Shown: piece after piece, positions 7,089 through 14,993 of the stretch
Layout: every line of letters starts with the position of its first letter
Numbering within the stretch: position 1 is the first letter of the stretch
NCBI GenBank assembly: GCA_937873245.1
Contig: CALMVY010000087.1
Coordinates: forward strand, 1-14,993
From: an uncultured Arthrobacter sp.
GTDB lineage: Bacteria > Actinomycetota > Actinomycetes > Actinomycetales > Micrococcaceae
Length of the DNA: 14,993 bases
Direction: 5' to 3'
The notes under the pieces: model-generated
What the model was told of the DNA's origin: nothing
What the model saw: the letters and a program-made list of their open reading frames with translations, nothing else
The model's database searches: none
Position numbers and translations under genes: made by a program

Positions 7089-7380
7089 GGCGTGACCCCC
7101 TTTTGTACTCGGACCGGAGGTGGTCACCATTGGCGATCGGTGAGGCCCCGGAATGTTTGGTCAATTTGTCGTACACCTAGATTACATGCTTTCTGCTGCA
7201 ACTGCTCCCCGGGACAGGCCGCTGCGGGCAGTGTTGCCCGCGCCTCGGCCCCGGACGGCGCCCCGGCGGCATGCAGGCCGCCCGGCATCTTAGATAGAGT
7301 TCCGTAGTGGACTTCCGGAAACGGGTCCTTCCGCCGGGCGTCCAGCCACGGCAAAGACGCACGAAAGTGGTGAATTCTCA
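7089..7380. other. 292-bp divergent intergenic region with promoter candidates
   Basis: This stretch separates the DUF3073 gene (minus) from the septum-domain gene (plus) and I find no gene in it. On the minus strand TAATCT (7184-7179) is a possible -10 for DUF3073 with a leader of about 85 nt. On the plus strand TAGAGT (7295-7300) is a possible -10 for the gene at 7381 with a leader of about 75 nt. Neither has a convincing -35. A small hairpin with 7-bp arms GCGGGCA/TGCCCGC and a GTGT loop occupies 7224-7241 and lacks a T-run. Confidence 0.4.
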
Positions 7381-8295
7381 GTGACCGAAGAGAACGAAAG
7401 GCCCGGCGGCGCCGGCGTGCCTGGGGTTCCCCCTGCCGGCGGACCCGGCGGACGGTCTGCCCCCGCCGTACCGTCTGCCGTGCCCCCGAAGCCCTCGACG
7501 CCGCCAACCTCCGCGACGCCGGTCGTCCCGGCGGCCGCTCCCGGCGAGCCTCCGGCTGAGCAGCCGGTTGGGCAGCCCGTTCAGCAGCCGGCGACCCCGT
7601 CCGCACCGCCGCCCTTCCGCCCGTTCGTACCGCCGGTCAACCGGCCCGACGCCGGGCAGCCCGGCTCCCGGCGTTCCGGACGTGCCCAAAGCGCCGCGGG
7701 AGCCGCGGGTGGCGCCCTCGCAGGCGCCGGCAAGGCGGCGTCGGAGAAGGCCTCGCAGCTGGGCGGCTGGCTGCGCCGCCAGAGTCCCGCACGGCTCGGC
7801 GCCGCGGTGACGGCCGTCGTCGTTATGGGCCTGCTCATCTGGTGGCTGACCTCACTGGGCGGCAGCAGGCAGACAGTCGCGGATACCTCCCCCGCGCCCG
7901 CCGCCACCACGACGTCGTCCGCCCCCGCGAGCCGTGGGGCGCTTCCGCTGGAGGGTGTCGGCCCGCTGGACTTCCAGCCTGGCGACTGCTTCAAGGATTT
8001 CGACCCGGAGGCCCCCGAGTCCACCATCGTGGATTGCGCCACGGGGCACTCGGCCCAGCTGATCGCCGTCCACCACTACCAGGAGTCTGACGGCTATCCC
8101 GGCCTGGCCGCGCTGAAGGACAAAGGCCGGGAAACGTGCCGCAACGCGCAGCTGGCCGCCGCCGCCACCAACTACGACCTGAAGCAGCGCAACGCCTACC
8201 CGAGCTCCACGAGCTGGGACAACGGCGACCGCCGGGTGGACTGCTACGTCACCGCCGACACCGGCAACGTCATCATGGAATCCCTGGTTCCCTAG
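7381..8295 (+). CDS. Proline-rich single-pass membrane protein with septum-formation-like extracytoplasmic domain
   Basis: This 304-residue protein starts at GTG 7381; the ribosome site is weak and the next Met is far inside. Residues 1-100 are disordered and rich in Pro, Ala and Gly, followed by an Ala/Gly stretch. A single helix lies at about 139-158 (LGAAVTAVVVMGLLIWWLTS). With the basic LRRQSPAR segment before it, the N-terminus should be cytoplasmic and the C-terminus outside. A Ser/Thr/Pro linker (165-187) leads to a domain from about 195 with the GDCF-x-DFDPE...VDCATGHSAQLIAVHHY pattern. Four cysteines (203, 219, 253, 288) could form two disulphides. This resembles the actinobacterial septum-formation domain family, which is linked loosely to cell division; the exact role is inferred. 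It is monocistronic and closed by a strong terminator. Confidence 0.82.
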   Translation: MTEENERPGGAGVPGVPPAGGPGGRSAPAVPSAVPPKPSTPPTSATPVVPAAAPGEPPAEQPVGQPVQQPATPSAPPPFRPFVPPVNRPDAGQPGSRRSGRAQSAAGAAGGALAGAGKAASEKASQLGGWLRRQSPARLGAAVTAVVVMGLLIWWLTSLGGSRQTVADTSPAPAATTTSSAPASRGALPLEGVGPLDFQPGDCFKDFDPEAPESTIVDCATGHSAQLIAVHHYQESDGYPGLAALKDKGRETCRNAQLAAAATNYDLKQRNAYPSSTSWDNGDRRVDCYVTADTGNVIMESLVP

Positions 8296-8325
8296 GGATC
8301 CCGCGCGGGGATTCCGCGCAAAAGA

Positions 8326-8359
8326 AACGGCCAGCCGGAGCTAAGTCCGGCTGGCCGTT
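8326..8359. terminator. Bidirectional intrinsic terminator
   Basis: A perfect 14-bp stem (8326-8339 with 8346-8359, AACGGCCAGCCGGA and its complement) encloses the 6-nt loop GCTAAG. The plus strand continues CTTGTTT and the minus strand continues TTTCTTTTG, so each direction has a T-rich tract. It lies between the convergent stops of the septum-domain gene (8295) and clpB (8391) and should serve both. Confidence 0.92.
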
Positions 8360-8390
8360 CTTGTTTAGCGCTCCTGTCTAACGCTGGGGC

Positions 8391-11060
<2,670 letters not shown>

Positions 11061-11091
11061 AGAGAGCTCCTTCCGGGAACATGCTGGTATT

Positions 11092-11118
11092 AAAGTTGAG
11101 TGTACTCCGCTCAACTTT
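11092..11118. promoter_or_regulatory. HAIR-type inverted repeat (HspR operator) before clpB
   Basis: AAAGTTGAG (11092-11100) and CTCAACTTT (11110-11118) are exact inverted arms around a 9-nt centre. Written as TTGAGT-N7-GCTCAA it matches the HspR operator HAIR (CTTGAGT-N7-ACTCAAG) at nearly all core positions. It ends about 31 bp upstream of the TTG start, overlapping the likely -10 region (TAATAC, reading minus, just past the repeat). HspR represses dnaK and clpB operons in Streptomyces and related actinobacteria, so autoregulated heat-shock repression is expected. Confidence 0.85.
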
Positions 11119-11228
11119 GCAATGGGTGCCTTTGAGTCCATGTTTGCCGACGGCGAAATGGCTGTCCAGTGCCGGAGTCCCCTCTGGCTACTGGCCCACC
11201 CCTCGGGACATGCCCTCCGCCAGCTCCC

Positions 11229-11286
11229 GCCACTGGACATAGCCCCAATATGCCCACTCGCGGGGCCCGGGAATGAGCATGTCCCC
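11229..11286 (+). repeat. 58-nt direct repeat, copy 1 (partner at 11425-11482)
   Basis: By hand alignment about 50 of 58 positions agree with 11425-11482, exactly 196 bp away. The shared blocks are GCCACTGGACATA, CCCAATATGCCC, CTCGCGGGGCCC and CATGTCCCC. Each copy spans two array motifs 40 bp apart, so the array seems to have grown partly by duplication of a two-motif unit. Confidence 0.8.
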
Positions 11287-11424
11287 AAGGGCCGAGCCGC
11301 AAAAATGGACATGTCCCGCGGGTTGGAGCCCAAGAACGAGCATGTCCCCGCCGGCGGGGCCCTATGACTGGACATGTCCCTGGCGTGCGGGCTTCCGGAC
11401 TGGACATGCCCCGCGCGCACCCCT

Positions 11425-11482
11425 GCCACTGGACATACTCCCAATATGCCCTCTCGCGGGGCCCAAGACTGGACATGTCCCC
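11425..11482 (+). repeat. 58-nt direct repeat, copy 2 (partner at 11229-11286)
   Basis: This is the second copy of the two-motif unit. It differs from the first at about eight positions, five of them in the second motif, where this copy has the canonical ACTGGACATGTCCCC and the first has the GAGCATGTCCCC variant. Confidence 0.8.
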
Positions 11483-11560
11483 CGGCGCTTCAAGGCGGGC
11501 TGCATCCGAGACTGGACATGTCCCGCGCACGCGGAGCCTCGGCCGGCCGTTAAACCATTT

Positions 11561-11593
11561 CGGCGGTCGGCTCCCCCAAGGAGCCGGCCGCCG
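11561..11593. terminator. 14-bp hairpin, possible terminator at the edge of the array
   Basis: CGGCGGTCGGCTCC (11561-11574) pairs with GGAGCCGGCCGCCG (11580-11593) over 14 positions with one G-T wobble around the loop CCCAA. On the plus strand ATTGTT follows, a weak T-tract; on the minus strand AAATGG follows. It may stop transcription entering the AhpD-like gene or leaving the array, but a structural role is equally possible. Confidence 0.5.
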
Positions 11594-11600
11594 ATTGTTG

Positions 11601-11655
11601 GGACTGGTCCGATGTCGGGAGACCAGTTCCTTGGAGCGGTCGGGGGAACCGCTCC
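11601..11655. repeat. Two adjacent hairpins upstream of the AhpD-like gene
   Basis: GGACTGGTC (11601-11609) pairs with GACCAGTTC (11621-11629) with one wobble. GGAGCGGT (11633-11640) pairs perfectly with ACCGCTCC (11648-11655) around a 7-nt loop. With the 14-bp hairpin just upstream they form three stem-loops within 95 bp. Neither has a T-run. Confidence 0.55.
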
Positions 11656-11682
11656 TGCAGGGGATTTCGCTGTTTATGCATC

Positions 11683-11714
11683 TTGTCACACACATGACAG
11701 ATTTGTCACGCGAC
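11683..11714. promoter_or_regulatory. TGTCA-type inverted repeats, candidate operator
   Basis: TGTCA-CACACA-TGACA (11684-11699) is an inverted repeat, and a further pair, TGTCA-CG-CGACA (TTGTCA from 11703, GACA ending at 11714), follows at once. Four TGTC/GACA half-sites thus lie within 32 bp, just upstream of the probable -10 of the AhpD-like gene. The position suits a repressor or activator. I cannot name the regulator. Confidence 0.45.
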
Positions 11715-11735
11715 ATTTTGAGCAATTTCCGTGGG

Positions 11736-11741
11736 TAGTCT
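11736..11741 (+). promoter_or_regulatory. -10 box (TAGTCT) placed for leaderless transcription of the AhpD-like gene
   Basis: TAGTCT fits TANNNT and lies seven bases before the ATG at 11749, the same geometry as at 2473 and 2895. No ribosome site precedes the ATG. An in-frame GTG at 11731 would lie upstream of the -10 box and is therefore less likely as the start. Confidence 0.5.
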
Positions 11742-11748
11742 TTGGACC

Positions 11749-12240
11749 ATGGATGAGACAGCTGCAGCGCAGCACCACACCACCCGGTCCGTCTTCCTGG
11801 ACAAGGCCCACCCCGCCGCCTGGCGGGCCCTCAACGGGCTGGGCCTGAAAGCCAAGGAAGCCGCCGACGACGCCAGCCTGGACCAGACCCTGATCGAGCT
11901 GTTGAACGTCCGCATCTCGCAGATCAACGGCTGCGCCTTCTGCCTGGACCTGCACGTGGGCGACGCCGTGAAGAACGGCGAAACCGCCCAGCGCCTCGCC
12001 GTCCTCCCGGCCTGGCGGGACACGGACCTGTTCACCGAGAAGGAACGCGCCGCCCTGACCCTGGCCGAGGCCATCACCAACATCTCCGACGCCCGCGCCC
12101 GCGAGCACGAGGGCGCAGCCGCGCGGAAACACCTCACAGACGCCGAGTTCTCCGCCGTCAGCTGGCTGGTCATCGCCATGAACGCCTTCAACCGGGTGTC
12201 GATCGTCAGCCAGCACCCCGTCCGCAAGGACCGCGGCTAA
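11749..12240 (+). CDS. AhpD-like / carboxymuconolactone decarboxylase family protein
   Basis: This 163-residue, all-helical protein has the AhpD active-site pattern INGCAFCLDLH: Cys62 and Cys65 form a CxxC pair and His69 follows four residues later. In this family these residues give alkylhydroperoxidase or disulphide-reductase activity. Members lacking them are decarboxylases, so a peroxidase or redox role is favoured. Length and the LLNVRISQ-x-NGCAFC start of the domain suit the single-domain AhpD_core group. No ahpC lies beside it. The start at 11749 is chosen from the leaderless promoter geometry. Possible regulation comes from the TGTCA repeats just upstream. It converges with modC with 36 bp between stops and no visible terminator. 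The true peroxide substrate and electron donor are unknown. Confidence 0.9.
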   Translation: MDETAAAQHHTTRSVFLDKAHPAAWRALNGLGLKAKEAADDASLDQTLIELLNVRISQINGCAFCLDLHVGDAVKNGETAQRLAVLPAWRDTDLFTEKERAALTLAEAITNISDARAREHEGAAARKHLTDAEFSAVSWLVIAMNAFNRVSIVSQHPVRKDRG

Positions 12241-12276
12241 CCGTCCACAGCCGGACACGCCCGCACCCGGCCGCCG

Positions 12277-13326
12277 TCACGACGGGTAGATCGACACCGC
12301 CGCCGCCTTGACCACGAAAAAGACCTCGAGGCCGGGGGCCAGGCCGAGGTCCGCGGAGGCAGCAGGGGTCACGTCCGCGGACAGCTCGCCGGCGCGGACC
12401 CGGATCTGGTCCCCGTGCGGCTCCAGGTCCGTGACCGTGACCCGGAACGAGTTCCGCGGGCTGCCGTGCGCCTCGCCCAGAAACACGGACACGGCCGACG
12501 GCGGGAACGCCGCCACGCCTGCCTGCCCGGGTACAAGCGGCGCGTCGTGCTGGCCGGCGAACTCCAGGCCCCCGCCGGACCGGATGCCGGCGGACGTCAC
12601 GGTCCCCGAGACCAGGTTCAGCCCGGCCAGCCCCGCGGCGAAGCGGCTCCGGGGCCGCCGGAGGACCTCGCGGGTGGGCCCGTCCTCGGTGATCCGGCCC
12701 TCCTCCATGACAATCACCCGGTCCGCGAGCATATAGGCGTCCAGGACGTCGTGGGTGACGATGATGGCGCGCCGCCCGGCCAGCACCCGCTTGAGCAGCC
12801 GCCGCAGCAGCGGAGCCGCGTGGATGTCCAGGGCCGACAGGGGCTCATCCAGCAGCAGCACCTCCGGATCCACGGCCAGCGCCCGGGCCGCCGCCACGCG
12901 CTGCGCCTGCCCGCCGGACAACTCCCCCGGCCGGCGGTCCGCGAGATCCGCGGCGCCCACCTCGGCCAGCCAGTGCCGGGCGGTCTCCCGGGCCTCCCGC
13001 TTGGGCATCCCGGCACTCCGCGGCCCGAAGGCGACGTTTTCGAGGGCGCTCAGGTGCGGAAACAGCAGGGGATCCTGGGCCAGCAGGGCGGTGCCGCGGC
13101 GGTGCGGCGCAGTCCACGTGTGCACGCCGGGATCGAGCTCGAACAGGACCCGGCCGTTCACCTCGGACCGGCCGGTGTCCGGGCGCAGCAGCCCGGAGAT
13201 CACCGAGAGCAGGGTGGATTTTCCCGCCCCGTTCGGGCCGAGCACCGCAACCGTCTCGCCCGGCGCCAGGCTCAGTGACACGTCAAAGCGGCGGGCGGCA
13301 AGGGCGGCGTCGAGCGTGAACGTCAT
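12277..13326 (-). CDS. modC: Molybdate ABC transporter, ATP-binding subunit
   Basis: ModC energises molybdate import at the inner face of the membrane. The ATG at 13326 overlaps the modB stop as ATGA. A longer open frame upstream merely reads modB out of frame. The 349 residues include Walker A GPNGAGKST (30-38), the Q-loop Gln84 (LAQDPLLFPHL), signature LSGGQAQR (136-143), Walker B VLLLDEP (156-162), D-loop SALD (164-167) and the switch His192. The C-terminal part (about 235-349) carries a molybdate-binding TOBE/Mop-type region with RNSFRVTVTDLEPHGDQIRV and ending VKAAAVSIYPS. ModC rather than a sulphate or spermidine ATPase is indicated by the ModB and ModA neighbours and this Mop-like end. 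It is last in modABC. Confidence 0.95.
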   Translation of the reverse strand: MTFTLDAALAARRFDVSLSLAPGETVAVLGPNGAGKSTLLSVISGLLRPDTGRSEVNGRVLFELDPGVHTWTAPHRRGTALLAQDPLLFPHLSALENVAFGPRSAGMPKREARETARHWLAEVGAADLADRRPGELSGGQAQRVAAARALAVDPEVLLLDEPLSALDIHAAPLLRRLLKRVLAGRRAIIVTHDVLDAYMLADRVIVMEEGRITEDGPTREVLRRPRSRFAAGLAGLNLVSGTVTSAGIRSGGGLEFAGQHDAPLVPGQAGVAAFPPSAVSVFLGEAHGSPRNSFRVTVTDLEPHGDQIRVRAGELSADVTPAASADLGLAPGLEVFFVVKAAAVSIYPS

Positions 13327-14171
13327 GCCGGCACCCGCCCGGGGCTGCCGGCACGCGCCGATCGGCCGCCGGACCCGGCGGGCGCCGGTCCCCGGTAGGA
13401 GAGCCCGACGACGACGACCGCCACCACAACGAGCAGCAGGGACAGCGCGACGGCGGCGTCGGCGTCGGTCTCCCGCTGCAGGTAGATTTCCAGCGGCAGC
13501 GTGCGGGTGACTCCCTGCAGGCTGCCGGCGAAGGTCAGTGTGGCACCGAATTCTCCCAGGCTCCTGGCGAAGGAGAGGACGGCACCGGACGCGAGCCCGG
13601 GCAGGACCAGCGGCAGGGTGACCCGTCGCAGCACGGTGGTAGGGCGAGCGCCTAGCGTGGCGGCCACGGCCTCGTACCGGCTGCCGGCTGAGCGCAGGGC
13701 GCCTTCGAGGCTGACCACAAGGAACGGCAGGGCCACGAACGTCTGGGCGAGTATCACCGCCGTCGTCGTGAACGCGATCCGGAGGCCGGCGATTTCGAGG
13801 CTCTGCCCCAGGAGGCCCTGCCGGCCGAAGGCGTAGAGCAGCGCGATGCCGCCCACCACCGGAGGCAGCACCAGCGGCAGCAGGACGAAGGACCGCAGCA
13901 GCCGCTGGCCGGGGAAGTCGCCGCGGGCCAGCACCAGCGCCAGCGGCACCCCGAACAGCACGCACAGCACCGTGCTCGCGGCGGCGGTGCGGAGGCTGAG
14001 CCCCAGCGCGGTGAGGGAGGCTTCGGAGGTGATGAGGGGGATGAACTGCGGCCAGTTGACCCGGCCCAGCATGGCCGCGAGCGGCAGCAGCACAAACAGC
14101 GCCCCGACGGCGGCAATGGCCGCGACCCAGCGCGGGATCCCGGTGTAGGTGGCGTCTCTCTGGCGTCTCAT
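13323..14171 (-). CDS. modB: Molybdate ABC transporter, permease subunit
   Basis: ModB forms the membrane channel for molybdate as a homodimer. The 282-residue protein starts with a basic end (MRRQRDATYTGIPR) and has hydrophobic helices at about 14-36, 55-84, 92-116, 133-158, 190-212 and 240-259, the pattern expected of ModB-type permeases. The cytoplasmic EAA loop that contacts ModC reads EAVAATLGARPTTVLRRVTLPLVLPGL (from residue 167), with the invariant glycine. The last 25 residues are a hydrophilic Gly/Ala/Arg tail. It begins seven bases after the modA stop and overlaps modC by four bases. Its own ribosome site is poor, so coupling to modA translation is likely. Sulphate permease is the alternative by family, but gene context argues for molybdate. 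Confidence 0.93.
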   Translation of the reverse strand: MRRQRDATYTGIPRWVAAIAAVGALFVLLPLAAMLGRVNWPQFIPLITSEASLTALGLSLRTAAASTVLCVLFGVPLALVLARGDFPGQRLLRSFVLLPLVLPPVVGGIALLYAFGRQGLLGQSLEIAGLRIAFTTTAVILAQTFVALPFLVVSLEGALRSAGSRYEAVAATLGARPTTVLRRVTLPLVLPGLASGAVLSFARSLGEFGATLTFAGSLQGVTRTLPLEIYLQRETDADAAVALSLLLVVVAVVVVGLSYRGPAPAGSGGRSARAGSPGRVPA

Positions 14172-14178
14172 CCGGGGC

Positions 14179-14955
14179 CTAGGGCGTTCCGAAGCCGGCG
14201 CCGCGGAGGAGTTGCTGGCCGCCGGTGCCCGTGACGGCCTCGATGAAGGCGGCCGCGAGGTCCTTGTTGTCGCCTGTCCGCACGGCGGCGATGGGGTAGG
14301 TGTTGACGGCCTGCGCGGACTCGGGGAAGGGGACGGCCAGCACCTTGTCCCCGGCGGCCTTCACGTCCGTGACGTAGACCAGCCCGGCGTCGGCCTCGCC
14401 CGAGACGACCTTGCCCAGGACGTCGGTCACGGACGATTCCTCACTCACCGGCTGCAGCGTGGTGCCGGTTTCCTGCTCGAGGGTCTTCGTGGCCGCGCCG
14501 CACGGGACCTGGCTGGCGCAGATGACCGTCCTGACCCCAGGCCTGGCGAGATCCGCGAAGGAGGCGATGGACGCGGGGTTTTCTGGGGGCACGGCGATGG
14601 TCAGCACGTTGGTGGCGAAGTCCCGGGGTGACCCTTCCACCAGTCCTGCATCACCCAGCTTGGCCATGTTCTTCGTGTCCGCGGAGGCGAAGACATCCGC
14701 CGGGGCGCCCTGGCTGATCTGGGTGGCGAGGTCGGAGGACCCCGCGAAGCTGAGGGTCACCGTGATTCCCGGATTCGCGGCCTCGAACTGCTCCACGAGC
14801 GCCGTGAAGGGGGCCTTGAGGGACGCCGCGGCGAAGACGGTGAGGCTGCCGCTCACTCCCGACGCCGACCTATCCCTCTCGCCCTCGGAGGTGTCCCCGC
14901 AGCCGGCGAGCAGCAGCGCGACCATCGATCCCACTGCCCAGGCGCGCGCGTCCAT
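14179..14955 (-). CDS. modA: Molybdate ABC transporter, substrate-binding lipoprotein
   Basis: ModA captures molybdate outside the cell and delivers it to ModB. The ATG at 14955 is preferred over an in-frame GTG at 14967 because GGGAG lies five bases before it. The 258-residue protein has a short lipoprotein signal with lipobox LLAG-C, lipid-modified Cys19, then a hydrophilic linker (20-36). The mature domain starts SLTVFAAASLKAPF, the family-typical strand with the oxyanion-contacting serine, followed by SFAGSSDLATQI and GAPADVFASAD, the second ligand serine and the hinge region. The GEADAGLVYVTD segment further on is also characteristic. It is first of modABC; the promoter and any ModE-type regulatory site would lie upstream, outside the window except for the final 38 bp, where I see none. 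Confidence 0.95.
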   Translation of the reverse strand: MDARAWAVGSMVALLLAGCGDTSEGERDRSASGVSGSLTVFAAASLKAPFTALVEQFEAANPGITVTLSFAGSSDLATQISQGAPADVFASADTKNMAKLGDAGLVEGSPRDFATNVLTIAVPPENPASIASFADLARPGVRTVICASQVPCGAATKTLEQETGTTLQPVSEESSVTDVLGKVVSGEADAGLVYVTDVKAAGDKVLAVPFPESAQAVNTYPIAAVRTGDNKDLAAAFIEAVTGTGGQQLLRGAGFGTP

Positions 14956-14993
14956 TCCGTCTCCCACCGCCGGCCACCCGAAGGCAGTGATCC

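Larger units (their letters stand above)
11205..11524. repeat. Interspersed array of about ten ACTGGACATGTCCC palindromic motifs
   Basis: Ten copies of a motif close to ACTGGACATGTCCC occur in one orientation, with the central CAT at 11209, 11238, 11278, 11310, 11341, 11373, 11405, 11434, 11474 and 11517. Steps are 29, 40, 32, 31, 32, 32, 29, 40 and 43 bp. The core GGACATGTCC is itself a perfect palindrome. Full cores occur in copies 4, 6, 9 and 10. Copies 1 and 7 read GGACATGCCC, copies 3 and 5 read GAGCATGTCC, and copies 2 and 8 carry ACATA in the centre. The DNA between copies is unrelated and very GC-rich. All frames across it give arginine/proline-rich peptides, so it is not coding. No cas gene or CRISPR-like exact repeat is present. 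It lies 145-465 bp upstream of the clpB start. A multi-site protein-binding array is the simplest reading; a dispersed satellite-like repeat is the alternative. Confidence 0.85.

Noticed and set aside
11061..11444. clpB start further upstream in the array
   Set aside because: The HAIR repeat and the AAGGAG-TTG site place the start at 11060, which gives the normal ClpB N-terminus.
11205..11524. CRISPR array
   Set aside because: The repeats are only 10-14 nt and variable, spacing is irregular (29-43 bp), and no cas gene is near.
11111..11848. Long open frames across the motif array on both strands (for example minus 11725-11111, plus 11273-11848)
   Set aside because: The peptides are Arg/Pro/Gly-rich with repeated GTCPV- or DMS-type words that merely translate the DNA motif. 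There are no ribosome sites and no plausible fold.
12277..13965. A 562-residue reading of modC extending through modB
   Set aside because: The first 213 residues are modB read in another frame and are Arg/Ala/Pro-rich. The ATG at 13326 with its ATGA overlap is the natural start.

Overview
The window is high-GC DNA, densely coded on both strands. The gene content (a DUF3073 protein, a septum-formation-domain protein, a GTG/TTG-rich start set, a HAIR-type operator before clpB, TANNNT -10 boxes with leaderless starts) points to an actinobacterium. The best guess is Micrococcaceae of the Arthrobacter/Pseudarthrobacter type. This is inferred from protein character, not from a database search. I see no tRNA, rRNA, CRISPR array, transposase or phage gene.

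Left part (1-2817): the 3' end of an allantoinase gene, a Bcp-type peroxiredoxin, an unrecognised 144-residue protein, a SAM-dependent methyltransferase on the minus strand, and a small two-helix membrane protein divergent from it. Middle (2883-5746): purF and purM, two enzymes of de novo purine synthesis, are translationally coupled by an ATGA overlap. They are expressed from a promoter placed so close that purF looks leaderless. A nearly perfect 60-nt palindrome sits between purM and a convergent two-domain glyoxalase-like (VOC) gene. Next come a DUF3073 gene (minus) and a proline-rich, single-pass membrane protein with a septum-formation-like outer domain (plus). A strong bidirectional terminator separates that gene from clpB.

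Right part (8391-14993): clpB, the heat-shock disaggregase, is read on the minus strand from a TTG start behind a HAIR-type inverted repeat, the classical HspR operator. Upstream of it is a 688-bp gene-free region, the most unusual feature here. It holds about ten irregular copies of a palindromic ACTGGACATGTCCC motif over 320 bp, mostly about 32 bp apart. Three consecutive hairpins and a TGTCA-type inverted repeat follow, leading to a leaderless AhpD/carboxymuconolactone-decarboxylase-like gene on the plus strand. The window ends with the molybdate ABC transporter operon modA-modB-modC on the minus strand; the region upstream of modA is cut off.

Most genes are ordinary housekeeping or accessory metabolism. 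The candidate for something undescribed is the GGACATGTCC array between clpB and the AhpD-like gene, together with its neighbouring hairpins. The 60-nt palindrome after purM is a second possible dispersed-repeat element.
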